Shown one piece after another: positions 9,807 to 19,084 of a DNA stretch of 64,000 bases. Made by a program: the position numbers and the translations under genes. Numbering within the stretch: position 1 is the first letter of the stretch; every line of letters starts with the position of its first letter. The stretch covers positions 62,001-126,000 of the forward strand of contig JAXFOG010000006.1 in the NCBI GenBank assembly GCA_034180455.1, written 5' to 3'. A model generated the notes under the pieces. It was not told the DNA's origin. It ran no database searches and saw nothing but the letters and a program-made list of their open reading frames with translations. Source of the stretch: JAAZPT01 sp034180455 (GTDB lineage: Bacteria > Bacillota > Clostridia > Christensenellales > Aristaeellaceae).

Positions 9807-11240
9807 ATGTTTAATAATTTTTCTGCATTTGAACCCATTATTAGTTCGGTAGAACAATCTATTATTGATTCAAAATGTAAGAATTCAAAGATTTTGGTTG
9901 CCGTATCTGGTGGAGCAGATTCAATTGCATTGTTTTATTCTCTTTTATATTGTAAAAAGAAATATTTATTCGATTTAGCTGTTGTTCATGTAAATCATGG
10001 GCTTAGAGGCAAGGAGTCTGATAATGATGCAAAATTTGTACAAGACCTATGTATAAATATGAATGTGCCATATTATATTGAAAACATTAAAAATCTATCT
10101 GAGTTATCTGGTTCGCTTGAAAATAATGCACGAATTGCTAGATATAATGCCTTTAATAAAATTATAAAAGCAACAAAATCCGACTTTTTATTTTTAGCAC
10201 ATCATTCTCAGGATCAAGTTGAAACAATACTCATGAACATATTTAGAGGCTGTGGAGTAGATGGTCTTCAAGGTATGAAACAAACTAGTATGTTTTTTGG
10301 CATAAAGCTTGTAAGACCATTATTAAATATTACAAAATATCAAGTTCTTAATGCCTTATCATCGAATAATATTGAGTTTAGAACTGACAATAGCAATTTC
10401 TCAGATGAATATAATAGAAACTATCTAAGACTAAATATTATTCCAAAGATTCAAGAAATATACCCTAAATTTACTGATGCAGTACTTAGACTTTCCGAAG
10501 TTTCCTCTGTTGAATCAGACTTTATAAATAATATTGTTGAAGAAATTATATCCAATTACGCTATTATTGATGATAAATACTGTATTATTTTTGCTAATGC
10601 TTTTAATAATTTGGATAAGGCAATTTCTTTTAGGCTTATTCGCAGGATGTATAGTATAGCTAGAAGTAAATTTTTAGATGAGGGTTATCTGTCTGAAGAT
10701 GAGCGTTCTATTTCTTATAAGGCCAATTTGCAGATTTTTGATATGATTGTAAATAAAAGACTAGGAAAGATTGAATTAAATGGAGGAATATTCATATCAC
10801 TTTCATATAAATATATTCATTTCTTTACAAAAGATAAATTCATTGCAAAGATTAAGAGTATCAATATAACTGAATATGATGAAGAATTGTCATTTAATAA
10901 TGTAGATTTAATGCGAGTTGCAAAGCCTAATTACTCTAATGGTAAAACTATTCAAGCTATTCCTAACTATTTAATTAAAGATGCAGTAATTAGATATCGT
11001 AATTCAAAAGATAGAATAAGACCATATGGTTCAAACGGAAGTCAAAGTTTAAAAAAGTATCTCATAAACAAGAAGATAGATTTGGAGTTTAGAGATCATG
11101 TTCCATTAGTTGCGATAGATAATGAAGTGTTATGGGTTATGGGTGTTGGAGCTTCAGAACTTTGCAGGGTTGATCAATCAGATAATAATTATAGTATTTA
11201 TAAAATAAAAACAATTTTGCCATGGACAAGAAAGGAATAA
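9807..11240 (+). CDS. tilS: tRNA(Ile)-lysidine synthase
   Basis: TilS attaches lysine to C34 of tRNA-Ile(CAU) so that it reads AUA, an essential step. The N-terminal ATP-pyrophosphatase domain shows the P-loop SGGADS near residue 35, then VHVNHGLRG and LAHHSQDQVET, both standard TilS motifs. A C-terminal TilS domain at about 390-470 includes KKYLINKKI. The length of 477 residues is normal. The ATG begins immediately after the preceding stop. It is followed by hpt and ftsH, the classic Firmicute order. AUA codons are common in this AT-rich window, consistent with need for this enzyme. Confidence 0.96.
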   Translation: MFNNFSAFEPIISSVEQSIIDSKCKNSKILVAVSGGADSIALFYSLLYCKKKYLFDLAVVHVNHGLRGKESDNDAKFVQDLCINMNVPYYIENIKNLSELSGSLENNARIARYNAFNKIIKATKSDFLFLAHHSQDQVETILMNIFRGCGVDGLQGMKQTSMFFGIKLVRPLLNITKYQVLNALSSNNIEFRTDNSNFSDEYNRNYLRLNIIPKIQEIYPKFTDAVLRLSEVSSVESDFINNIVEEIISNYAIIDDKYCIIFANAFNNLDKAISFRLIRRMYSIARSKFLDEGYLSEDERSISYKANLQIFDMIVNKRLGKIELNGGIFISLSYKYIHFFTKDKFIAKIKSINITEYDEELSFNNVDLMRVAKPNYSNGKTIQAIPNYLIKDAVIRYRNSKDRIRPYGSNGSQSLKKYLINKKIDLEFRDHVPLVAIDNEVLWVMGVGASELCRVDQSDNNYSIYKIKTILPWTRKE

Positions 11241-11245
11241 TAAAC

Positions 11246-11800
11246 ATGAATATCAATGCTCAAATTTATAATGATATCGAGAGGATATTATTTACTAAAG
11301 AACAAATTCATAAAGCTGTTGAAAAACTTGGTAATAAAATTACTAAGGACTATGCTGGAAAAGAACCAATTTGTATTTGTATATTAAAAGGCGCAAGCAT
11401 TTTTTTTGCAGACTTAATTCGTGAAATTGACCTTCCTTTGTCTATTGAGCATATGGCCATATCTAGTTATGGCAACTCAACCAACTCAAGTGGAGAGGTT
11501 AGACTTATAAAAGATATAGACAGAAGCATACATGGGAAAGATGTTATAATCGTAGAAGACATAGTTGATACAGGTACAACTTTAAATTATCTAAAGAAAA
11601 TATTATCAAACAGAGGAGCAAGCTCTGTAAAAATTGCATCACTGCTTGATAAGCCAGCTAGGCGTAAGGTAGATATAGCAGTAGAATATTCTTGTTTTGA
11701 GACCCCTGATGAATTTGTTGTGGGATATGGACTAGATTACGCAGAAAAATATAGAAATATTCCTGATGTATGTGTGCTAAAAAAAGAGATATATAATTAA
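11246..11800 (+). CDS. hpt: Hypoxanthine phosphoribosyltransferase
   Basis: This purine-salvage enzyme converts hypoxanthine or guanine with PRPP into IMP or GMP. The PRPP-binding motif VEDIVDTGTT lies near residue 103, the flexible-loop tyrosine region is SSYGNS, and the C-terminal VVGYGLDY loop is typical. The ATG at 11246 has AAAGGA about nine bases upstream and gives 184 residues, close to the family norm. An upstream in-frame ATG at 11222 lies inside tilS and would add eight residues. The gene sits between tilS and ftsH as in Bacillus. It joins guaB and the nucleoside-type transporter as purine functions in this window. Confidence 0.95.
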   Translation: MNINAQIYNDIERILFTKEQIHKAVEKLGNKITKDYAGKEPICICILKGASIFFADLIREIDLPLSIEHMAISSYGNSTNSSGEVRLIKDIDRSIHGKDVIIVEDIVDTGTTLNYLKKILSNRGASSVKIASLLDKPARRKVDIAVEYSCFETPDEFVVGYGLDYAEKYRNIPDVCVLKKEIYN

Positions 11801-11815
11801 ATTGTTACAAACAAT
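11801..11815 (+). repeat. Inverted repeat between hpt and ftsH
   Basis: ATTGTT and AACAAT flank a three-base centre immediately after the hpt stop. There is no T-run, so it is not a standard terminator. It lies upstream of the two candidate ftsH promoters and could be an operator; this is inference. Confidence 0.35.
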
Positions 11816-11867
11816 ATGATTAATATTTCAATATTATGTGTATAATATAAGATATGCACTAGCTTTA

Positions 11868-11896
11868 TTGCTTTTGAAAAACTGTTGTGCTATACT
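11868..11896 (+). promoter_or_regulatory. Promoter for ftsH
   Basis: TTGCTT at 11868-11873 and TATACT at 11891-11896 are spaced by 17 bases, with an extended -10 (TGC before TATACT). A further TATAAT at 11841-11846 lacks a convincing -35. The predicted start is near 11903, just ahead of the GGAGG ribosome site. Confidence 0.65.
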
Positions 11897-11932
11897 AAAT
11901 TTCGTTATAAATAAATTATAGGAGGCTCAAGC

Positions 11933-13876
11933 TTGAAAAAGTCTAAGAGTTTTGCAGGATATATTATTATAATAATAGCTTTTGTTGCCATTGCTACATT
12001 TATTAATGGTGGCCCAATGCCTAGAGAGAACAAAAGAATCGAGTATCCAGAACTTATTAACTTAATAGAAAAAGAAAAGGTTGCAAAAGTGGCTATTAGA
12101 GATAATAGCCTTGTTGGTCTTAGAACTGATTCTAAAATAAAAGATTTATCTGCTTTCCCAGAACGCAGATATGATTTTGAAACCACAATAGGAGATACTT
12201 TTGTTGATGATGCAAAACAAGTTGTTGCAAGAAGGAATGGAGTAAAACCCGAGCAAGTTAGCATCAGCGATTTAGGATTTGAAATAGAGTATCGTGCTCC
12301 AGTAGTTGTTCCATGGTATATGGAGTTAATTCCTTTCGTAGTAATGATTGCTATATCTATGCTTATATGGATAATTTTCATAAGAAGTCAAACGGGTGGC
12401 AATGGCAAAGTTATGAACTTTGGCAAAAGTAGAGCTAGAGTAAATGACCCTAGTAAAAATCAAATAACTTTTGCTGATGTTGCAGGCGCAGAAGAAGAAA
12501 AAGAAGAACTACAAGAAATGGTAGATTTTTTGAAAAACCCAAAAGCATATATTGAAATGGGTGCAAGGATACCAAAGGGAGTTCTTTTGGTTGGACCTCC
12601 AGGAACTGGTAAAACACTGCTAGCAAAGGCAGTAGCAGGAGAGGCAAAAGCTCCGTTCTTTAGTATATCTGGATCTGACTTTGTCGAGATGTTTGTTGGT
12701 GTAGGTGCTAGTAGAGTTAGAGACTTGTTTGATCAAGCAAAAAAAGCTGCTCCTAGTATAGTATTTATTGATGAAATAGATGCAGTTGGTAGACATAGGG
12801 GAGCAGGCTTAGGCGGAGGTCATGACGAAAGAGAGCAGACACTTAACCAGCTTTTGGTAGAGATGGATGGATTTAGTGTAAATGAAGGCGTAATTGTAAT
12901 GGCTGCCACCAACAGACGAGACATCTTAGATCCAGCCTTACTTCGTCCCGGTAGATTTGACAGACAGGTTACTGTAAATTATCCTGATCTTGAAGGTAGA
13001 GTCGCTATCATGAAGGTTCATTCTAAAGGCAAACCCCTTGCTGATGATGTAGATCTTAACAACTTAGCAAAAAGGCTACCTTATGCAACAGGTGCAGATA
13101 TTGAAAATGTGATGAATGAGGGTGCAATACTTGCAACTCGCGAAAGAAACAAACAGATAACTCAACAAAATTTAATAGATGCTATAGCAAAGGTACAGAT
13201 GGGACCTGAGAAAAAAAGTCATAAAGTATCAGAAAAAGATCAGCTTATGACGGCATATCATGAGGCTGGACATGCAGTTATTGGGCATGTTCTACCAAAA
13301 TGTGATGAAATTCACTTGGTTACAATTGTTCCAAGAGGTCAGTCGGGAGGACATACATTATCTCTTCCTAGTGAAGAAACATTTAATATGAGTCGTGAAG
13401 GACTACTTGATAGAATTACAATGGCTCTTGGAGGACATGCAGCAGAAGAAGTTGCCTTGGGTGACTTCTATGTAGGTTCTCAGTCCGACCTGAAATACGT
13501 TACAGATCTTGCTCGTAAAATGGTTACTCAGTTTGGTATGAGCGAAGATATAGGTACATTATACCTCGGTTCAGATGAAGAAGTATTTGTAGGAATGGAA
13601 TTTGGACATAGCAAAGAATATAGTGATATGATGGCTGCTAGAGTTGATAAAGAAATAGAAAAAATTCTTTCTAGCTGTTATGCAAATGCAAAACAAATTC
13701 TGAAAGACAATTATGAAAAATTTGAAAATGTTGCAAAAGCTTTAGTGAAAGAAAAAACACTATCCAGAGCTGATTTCATTTCTATAATGGACAAAGACAG
13801 CGATATTGTAGATGAAACAAGTGAAGAGAATACAAATACTCTAGAATCAGATACAAACACTCCTCAATTAGTGTAA
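11933..13876 (+). CDS. ftsH: ATP-dependent zinc metalloprotease FtsH
   Basis: This membrane-anchored AAA+ protease degrades damaged membrane proteins and short-lived regulators. It has two transmembrane segments (about residues 8-28 and 125-150), Walker A GPPGTGKT (221-228), Walker B IVFIDEIDA, the second-region-of-homology arginines, and the zinc motif HEAGH (443-447) with the third ligand in the SQSDLKYVT region. At 647 residues it is normal, with an acidic Thr/Asn-rich tail. The TTG start is backed by GGAGG and the clean N-terminal membrane helix. It follows hpt but has its own promoter. The VanW gene starts six bases after its stop and is probably co-transcribed. Confidence 0.97.
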   Translation: MKKSKSFAGYIIIIIAFVAIATFINGGPMPRENKRIEYPELINLIEKEKVAKVAIRDNSLVGLRTDSKIKDLSAFPERRYDFETTIGDTFVDDAKQVVARRNGVKPEQVSISDLGFEIEYRAPVVVPWYMELIPFVVMIAISMLIWIIFIRSQTGGNGKVMNFGKSRARVNDPSKNQITFADVAGAEEEKEELQEMVDFLKNPKAYIEMGARIPKGVLLVGPPGTGKTLLAKAVAGEAKAPFFSISGSDFVEMFVGVGASRVRDLFDQAKKAAPSIVFIDEIDAVGRHRGAGLGGGHDEREQTLNQLLVEMDGFSVNEGVIVMAATNRRDILDPALLRPGRFDRQVTVNYPDLEGRVAIMKVHSKGKPLADDVDLNNLAKRLPYATGADIENVMNEGAILATRERNKQITQQNLIDAIAKVQMGPEKKSHKVSEKDQLMTAYHEAGHAVIGHVLPKCDEIHLVTIVPRGQSGGHTLSLPSEETFNMSREGLLDRITMALGGHAAEEVALGDFYVGSQSDLKYVTDLARKMVTQFGMSEDIGTLYLGSDEEVFVGMEFGHSKEYSDMMAARVDKEIEKILSSCYANAKQILKDNYEKFENVAKALVKEKTLSRADFISIMDKDSDIVDETSEENTNTLESDTNTPQLV

Positions 13877-13882
13877 AGAACC

Positions 13883-15526
13883 ATGGCAAGAAGAAGGACA
13901 AACAAAAATTATAAAAATATGCACGGCTACAATGGTAGTCGTGCTTTTGATAAAAATTCATTTAATAGTGTTCAAAACAATAATATCGGTTCTGGGCTTT
14001 TGAACTATAATTTTAATGAATCTTCTATTGAGTATAAGCCTGCTAAACGTAATAGAAAAAAGTGGGTTATTGTTTTGCTTGTGTTTCTATTTTTATCAGT
14101 AGTTTCCATATCAATATATTTCTATATAGATAATAATAATAAAACAATTGAAAAAAATAAAAAAATTGCTGCTCATAATGCTGTTGTAGATCACGTCTCA
14201 AGTTTTGACAATGTATTTGCTAATGGAATTTATGTAGATGGAATAAGCCTAGGTGGGCTGAGTTATGAAGAAGGTAAAGCATTAGTCCAGAAACATTTAG
14301 ACGAGAAAAAAGGATATTGGCAGATAAATGTCCTATATGAAGGACAAAATGTTTTCACAATAAATAATAACACAATTAGTCATGATTTTGATTCCAAAGA
14401 AGCTTTACAAAAGGCCTGGGAAGCTGGGAAATCTGGCGATGTGTATGAAAGACAAGCTGAACTTAAACGACTAGCTGCAAATAGGACTGACTTTTATTCA
14501 ATAGAATCAGATGTAACACTTGATAAAATTGATGAAGCTCTACAACAAATAAAAAGCTATTCGCATATCGAACCAGTTAATGCACAGTTACTTGGATTTG
14601 ATAATAATTTGGATTATCCTTTTGTATTCGAGCCCGAGGTTTATGGACGCGATATAGACATTGAATCAGCTAGAAATGAAATTCTTAATTTACTTGATAA
14701 TTATTCAAGTGGCGATGTCGAATTAAAGGCAAATACAATACCTCCTGCTATTACTAAGGCAGATCTTATGAAAAAATATAGACTGCTTAGCAAAGCAACA
14801 ACAGAAATTTCAAAAGCAAGCACAGAAGAAAGAACCGAAAACATTCGTATTGCATTTTCTAGATATAATGGGATGAGAATCAAGCCTGGTAAGTGGTTCA
14901 GTTTCAATAATATAGTTGGGCAAAGGACACCAGAAAAAGGCTTTCTTCCTGCTATTGAATATGCTTATGGTGAACTTGTTGAAGGCTATGGTGGTGGTGT
15001 TTGTCAGGCTAGTACTACAACATATCTTGCAGCATTAAAATCTGGATTAAAGATAGTAAAACGGTATCCACACTCAATGCCTGTCAATTATACTGAACTA
15101 GGACAGGACGCTACCGTATATCTCACGAGAGATAGAAATATTGATTTTATTTTTGAAAACAACACTGGGAAAGATATTTATTTAAGAGCTCAGGTTGTAA
15201 AAAATCCTAAGTATAAAAAACGCTATTTAGCTGAGGTTTCAATATATGGGTATTCTGAAGATGCTGTAGAATATAGAATCGAATCTATTGTTGTTGAAGA
15301 ACTTGATCCACCTCTTGAAGTTGATTATATAAAAGATAACGATGCAAAATATGTTACCTATACTGATCAAGAAAAAGTTGTTGATAAGGCAAAAAAAGGA
15401 TTTGTTATTGAGACATATCTAATTAAATTAATTGATGGAATGGAAGTAGATCGTAGAACAATATCAACAGATACCTATAAGCCCAAAAAAGCAAAAGTTT
15501 ATGTAGGAGTAACACCTAGATATTAA
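13883..15526 (+). CDS. Membrane-anchored VanW-family protein
   Basis: The 547-residue protein has a basic, Asn-rich cytoplasmic tail (about 1-58), one transmembrane helix (about 59-80) and a large external part. The middle region (FANGIYVDGISLGGLSYEE onward) resembles the peptidoglycan-binding module that often precedes VanW. The VanW domain lies at about 315-440 with GGGVCQAS near residue 370. The C-terminal stretch is G5-like in composition, but I cannot assign it firmly. It is placed six bases after ftsH and closed by a strong terminator, so the two form one unit. The ribosome site is weak, suggesting coupling to ftsH. A role in cell-wall handling is inference from the family; no catalytic reaction is established. 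Confidence 0.83.
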   Translation: MARRRTNKNYKNMHGYNGSRAFDKNSFNSVQNNNIGSGLLNYNFNESSIEYKPAKRNRKKWVIVLLVFLFLSVVSISIYFYIDNNNKTIEKNKKIAAHNAVVDHVSSFDNVFANGIYVDGISLGGLSYEEGKALVQKHLDEKKGYWQINVLYEGQNVFTINNNTISHDFDSKEALQKAWEAGKSGDVYERQAELKRLAANRTDFYSIESDVTLDKIDEALQQIKSYSHIEPVNAQLLGFDNNLDYPFVFEPEVYGRDIDIESARNEILNLLDNYSSGDVELKANTIPPAITKADLMKKYRLLSKATTEISKASTEERTENIRIAFSRYNGMRIKPGKWFSFNNIVGQRTPEKGFLPAIEYAYGELVEGYGGGVCQASTTTYLAALKSGLKIVKRYPHSMPVNYTELGQDATVYLTRDRNIDFIFENNTGKDIYLRAQVVKNPKYKKRYLAEVSIYGYSEDAVEYRIESIVVEELDPPLEVDYIKDNDAKYVTYTDQEKVVDKAKKGFVIETYLIKLIDGMEVDRRTISTDTYKPKKAKVYVGVTPRY

Positions 15527-15552
15527 TAGCAGATTTTGATCTGCTATTTTTA
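15525..15552 (+). terminator. Terminator after the VanW gene
   Basis: A perfect 10-base-pair stem (15525-15534 with 15539-15548), a TTTG loop and a T-rich tail form a typical factor-independent terminator that begins within the VanW stop codon. Confidence 0.85.
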
Positions 15553-15567
15553 TTATTACTATAGTTG

Positions 15568-15596
15568 TTGCCAATTTATTAAATTTTAGATATACT
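15568..15596 (+). promoter_or_regulatory. Promoter for pyruvate kinase
   Basis: TTGCCA at 15568-15573 and TATACT at 15591-15596 are separated by exactly 17 bases. The predicted start is near 15603, followed by an AAGGGGG ribosome site. Confidence 0.7.
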
Positions 15597-15620
15597 TATT
15601 GTACTAATAAGGGGGAAATT

Positions 15621-17045
15621 ATGAGAAAGACAAAGATAATTTGCACTTTGGGTCCAGCCTCAAATAATGCTGATACTATTAGAAATATGATAGATGCTGG
15701 AATGAATATTGCTAGATTTAATTTTTCACATGGCACACAAGATTCCCATTTAGAGACATTCAGAACGCTAGTAAAAGTAAGAAACGAAATGTCTGCTAAC
15801 GTTGCTACAATACTCGATACTAGAGGGCCAGAAATTAGAATAAAAACTTTTAAGGATGGTAAAATTAACCTTGAAAATGGTGCTAAATTTGTTCTTACAA
15901 CAGATGAAATAGATGGGGATCTTAATAGTGTATCTATTACTTACAAAGATTTGCCTAAAGATATTGCCATAGGTTCCCCAATTCTTCTGGATGATGGGCT
16001 TATTGAGCTACAAGTTATTGATACCACTCCAACAGATATAATTTGTGAAGTTATGATTGGTGGAGAACTTAGCAATAATAAAAGCATTAATCTTCCTGAC
16101 ACTAGGTTTTCTATGCCTTATCTTAATAAAAAAGATGAGGAAGATATTATATTTGGTATACGTACAGGGTTTGATTTTATTGCGGCATCATTTGTTCGAA
16201 ATAAAGAAGACCTGAAAGTATTAAGAAATCTACTTGATTCAAATGGTGGAGAACATGTAAGAATTATTGCCAAGATAGAGAATGCTGAAGGCGTAACAAA
16301 CATTAAAGAAATTATTAATAACTCTGATGCTGTAATGATAGCTAGAGGCGACATGGGTGTTGAGATACCACTTGAAGAAATACCTGTTATTCAGAAGATG
16401 ATTATTAAAGAAACCACAAAAGCAGGTGGTCCTGTAATAACAGCAACTCAAATGCTTGAAAGTATGGTAAGTCATTCTAGACCTACAAGAGCTGAGATCA
16501 CAGATGTAGCAAATGCAATTTTTGATGGAACAAGCGCAATTATGCTTTCTGGAGAAACGGCAAATGGCAAATTCCCAGTAGAAGCTGTAAGGACTATGGC
16601 AAGAATAGCTGAGCGTGCTGAGAATGCAATTAACTATAAAAAGAGATTCTTTACTGATGCTAACGGTGAGAATTCTCTTGATAAAACAGATGCTATATCA
16701 CATGCTACTTGTCTTGTAGCATATAACTTAAACGCAAAAGCTATTATTACGGTTACTGAGTCTGGCACTACTGCAAGAATGATAAGTAGATTTAGATCAG
16801 AGATACCTATTATAGCTTGTACTCCAAATAATACAACTCTAAGGCAATTAGCGCTTTCTTGGGGATGCACTCCTATTATGGTTGGTGAAGAAAAAGTAAC
16901 TGACGTGTTATTTGAAACTGCTGTAAATGCAGCATATTGTAAAAACCTTGTAGAAAAAGGGGATACTGTAGTTCTTACAGCAGGATTACCCTTAGGAGTA
17001 GCGGGAACTACAAATCTGATAAAAGTAGTTCGTGTTGGAGAATAA
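15621..17045 (+). CDS. pyk: Pyruvate kinase
   Basis: Pyruvate kinase makes ATP and pyruvate from phosphoenolpyruvate in the last step of glycolysis. The N-terminus TKIICTLGPAS, the DTRGPEIR motif and the signature MIARGDMGVEI near residue 240 are all present, with the allosteric C-terminal domain after about residue 350. At 474 residues it lacks the extra PEP-utiliser-like C-terminal domain found in Bacillus enzymes (about 585 residues), so it is the short form. It has its own promoter and terminator and so is a single-gene unit. Confidence 0.97.
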   Translation: MRKTKIICTLGPASNNADTIRNMIDAGMNIARFNFSHGTQDSHLETFRTLVKVRNEMSANVATILDTRGPEIRIKTFKDGKINLENGAKFVLTTDEIDGDLNSVSITYKDLPKDIAIGSPILLDDGLIELQVIDTTPTDIICEVMIGGELSNNKSINLPDTRFSMPYLNKKDEEDIIFGIRTGFDFIAASFVRNKEDLKVLRNLLDSNGGEHVRIIAKIENAEGVTNIKEIINNSDAVMIARGDMGVEIPLEEIPVIQKMIIKETTKAGGPVITATQMLESMVSHSRPTRAEITDVANAIFDGTSAIMLSGETANGKFPVEAVRTMARIAERAENAINYKKRFFTDANGENSLDKTDAISHATCLVAYNLNAKAIITVTESGTTARMISRFRSEIPIIACTPNNTTLRQLALSWGCTPIMVGEEKVTDVLFETAVNAAYCKNLVEKGDTVVLTAGLPLGVAGTTNLIKVVRVGE

Positions 17046-17056
17046 ATAATATTTAT

Positions 17057-17084
17057 AAGGACTTCTATAGAAGTCCTTTTTTAT
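17057..17084 (+). terminator. Terminator after pyk
   Basis: AAGGACTTC (17057-17065) pairs with GAAGTCCTT (17070-17078) over a TATA loop and runs into a T-tract. The next promoter begins at once at 17085. Confidence 0.9.
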
Positions 17085-17113
17085 TTGACATATATTATTG
17101 ATATTAGTATAAT
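17085..17113 (+). promoter_or_regulatory. Promoter for the SAM riboswitch and metK
   Basis: TTGACA (17085-17090), a 17-base spacer and TATAAT (17108-17113) form a full-consensus sigma-A promoter. The start near 17120 gives a leader of about 160 bases that holds the riboswitch. Confidence 0.9.
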
Positions 17114-17126
17114 AAAAATTGCCTAT

Positions 17127-17262
17127 ACTTATTAAGAGTGGTGGAGGGACAGGCCCAATGAAACCCAGCAACCGGTGCAATGCACCAAGGTGCTAAATCC
17201 TACGGGTAATCCGACAGATAAGGTTAAATAATTATACTTATCTGCTCGTGCAGATTTTTTTA
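17127..17262 (+). ncRNA. SAM-I riboswitch (S-box) with terminator switch
   Basis: The leader shows the conserved S-box core: GAGTGGTGGAGGGAC, GGCCCAATGAAACCC, GCAACC, then AAGGTGCTAAATCC and the closing GACAGATAAG. P1 forms between ACTTAT (from 17127) and ATAAGGT (from 17218). Downstream is a terminator (ATCTGC at 17240-17245, GCAGAT at 17250-17255, then Ts). AGATAAG at 17216-17222 can instead pair with CTTATCT at 17237-17243, which would break both P1 and the terminator stem. By the known family mechanism SAM stabilises P1 and turns metK off. The gene controlled makes SAM, so this is direct product feedback. Confidence 0.95.
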
Positions 17263-17280
17263 TTTATATAGGAGGATTTT

Positions 17281-18444
17281 ATGAGAAGAATTTTTACTTC
17301 AGAATCGGTTACAATCGGACATCCAGATAAAATGTGCGATCAAATATCAGATGCAATTTTGGATGAGATTATTAAAAAGGACAAAAATGCTCATGTTGCC
17401 TGCGAAACAATGGCTACAACAGGTCTTATTTTAGTTGCAGGAGAAATCACAACAGATATATGGGCAGATATTGAAAACATAGCAAGGCAAACTGTAAATG
17501 AAATTGGCTATAACGATAGCAAAACTATGTTTAATGGCAATACTTGTTCAGTATTGGTTTCTGTGCATCAGCAGTCACAAGACATTGCTCTTGGTGTAAA
17601 TAGCGCTTGGGAGAGTAGATCAAGTGTTGGAAATCAGCTTACAGGAGCTGGCGATCAAGGTATGATGTTTGGATTTGCTTGTACAGAAACAAAAAATCTT
17701 ATGCCATTGCCTATATCACTGGCACACGATATTACCAAGAAAATGGCTGAATTACGTCAAGATGGAAAAGTAAATTGGATGCTTCCAGATGGTAAGTCAC
17801 AAGTTACAGTAGTATACGATGGAAATATTCCACAGTATGTAGATACAGTTGTACTTTCTACACAACATTCTCCTGATATACAGTATAACCACATTAAAGA
17901 ATGTATGATAGAAGAAGTTATCAAGAAAACTATTCCTGCAAATTTATTAAATGACAAAACAAAATATTATGTGAATCCTACAGGAAGATTTGTTGTTGGT
18001 GGTCCTGTTGGAGATAGTGGATTAACAGGTAGAAAAATTATTGTTGATACTTATGGTGGATATGCTAGGCATGGTGGTGGAGCATTCTCTGGTAAAGATC
18101 CTACAAAAGTTGATAGAACTGCTTCATATGCAGCTAGATATATGGCAAAGAATATTGTTGCTGCTGGTCTTGCAGATAGGGTTGAAATTCAGCTTTCATA
18201 TGCAATAGGTGTTGCTAATCCCATCAGTATAAATATTGATACATTTGGTACAGGAAAAATATCGGATGAGAAGATATCAAAGATTGCTGAAAACGTTCTT
18301 GATTTCACACCAGATGGAATGATAGCAGCTATGAATCTTAGAAGACCTATCTATAAAGAGACAGCAAAAAATGGTCACTTTGGCAATGAAAAATTCCCAT
18401 GGGAAAAAGTTGATCTAGTGGATAAAATTAAAAGCTTAATATAA
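17281..18444 (+). CDS. metK: S-adenosylmethionine synthetase
   Basis: MetK makes SAM from methionine and ATP. The N-terminal SESVTIGHPDK motif, the GAGDQGMMFG loop and the HGGGAFSGKDP P-loop are intact. At 387 residues it is full length. The ATG is preceded by AGGAGG and comes directly after the SAM-I riboswitch terminator. It ends in a bidirectional terminator shared with the convergent peptidoglycan-binding gene, so it is monocistronic. Confidence 0.98.
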   Translation: MRRIFTSESVTIGHPDKMCDQISDAILDEIIKKDKNAHVACETMATTGLILVAGEITTDIWADIENIARQTVNEIGYNDSKTMFNGNTCSVLVSVHQQSQDIALGVNSAWESRSSVGNQLTGAGDQGMMFGFACTETKNLMPLPISLAHDITKKMAELRQDGKVNWMLPDGKSQVTVVYDGNIPQYVDTVVLSTQHSPDIQYNHIKECMIEEVIKKTIPANLLNDKTKYYVNPTGRFVVGGPVGDSGLTGRKIIVDTYGGYARHGGGAFSGKDPTKVDRTASYAARYMAKNIVAAGLADRVEIQLSYAIGVANPISINIDTFGTGKISDEKISKIAENVLDFTPDGMIAAMNLRRPIYKETAKNGHFGNEKFPWEKVDLVDKIKSLI

Positions 18445-18445
18445 A

Positions 18446-18473
18446 AAATAATGGCGTATGCCATTATTTTTTT
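18446..18473. terminator. Bidirectional terminator between metK and the convergent gene
   Basis: AAATAATGGC (18446-18455) pairs with GCCATTATTT (18460-18469) over a GTAT loop, with As before and Ts after, so it can stop transcription from both sides. It overlaps the last codons and stop of the minus-strand gene. Confidence 0.85.
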
Positions 18474-18994
18474 GGTACGAATGTTGGAACAATAATTGTC
18501 GGAGCTGGAGTTTCAAGGGTTATTGGGATAATATCTTCATTTTTACTAGGAAGCTGTAATATTTTATCACTTTCAAACAAGATTGTTAAAGTTTCTTTAC
18601 CTGCGACCCCATCAGATGTTAGGCTATGTAGTTTTTGAAAAATACGAACAGCCTGAGCTGTTTTATGTCCATAGTTTCCATCTATTTCACCATCATAGTA
18701 TCCATATTTTTTTAATTGAGTCTGAAGTTCTTTTACCGAATCTCCTTTACTCTTAAATTTGAGTAATCTATATGATGGATTTGCTGTAATATCAGGCTTT
18801 GGAACAGGACTTGGTCCTGGTGTAAATGTAGGCGTAGGAATAGGGGTTGGTGAAGGAGTTGGTGTTTCTTCTTGTATTTCAATAGTAACCGTAGACTCAG
18901 GTTCTATAGTTGGTTTAATATATTCTGGTGCTGATTGGATGCCTGAAGCAAAACTAAGAATTATATAACTTGCAAATATATTTAATAAGTCCAT
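18464..18994 (-). CDS. Proline-rich peptidoglycan-binding-domain protein
   Basis: This 176-residue protein has a hydrophobic N-terminus (about 1-20) that could be a signal, though it lacks the usual early positive charges. A Pro/Thr/Ser-rich stretch follows at about 45-70 (repeats such as TPTPSPTPIPTP), then a peptidoglycan-binding type 1 domain at about 80-140 (DSVKELQTQLKKYGYYDG; FQKLHSL). The tail is again Pro-rich. The reading is a wall-associated binding protein on a flexible linker. It has no catalytic domain. The start has GAGG upstream. An extended -10 (TGATATAAT, minus strand, 19023-19031) lies just ahead. It converges on metK and shares its terminator. Confidence 0.75.
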   Translation of the reverse strand: MDLLNIFASYIILSFASGIQSAPEYIKPTIEPESTVTIEIQEETPTPSPTPIPTPTFTPGPSPVPKPDITANPSYRLLKFKSKGDSVKELQTQLKKYGYYDGEIDGNYGHKTAQAVRIFQKLHSLTSDGVAGKETLTILFESDKILQLPSKNEDIIPITLETPAPTIIVPTFVPKK

Positions 18995-19084
18995 GCCTTA
19001 CCTCTAATTGATATTTTTAATAATTATATCATACAATGCGTGATTTAGGAATCATTTTATAGTATAATAAGATTGGTGGAATTT

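Noticed and set aside
11905..12381. 158-residue open frame opposite ftsH
   Set aside because: Antisense to the clear ftsH N-terminus, with no family resemblance and no promoter.
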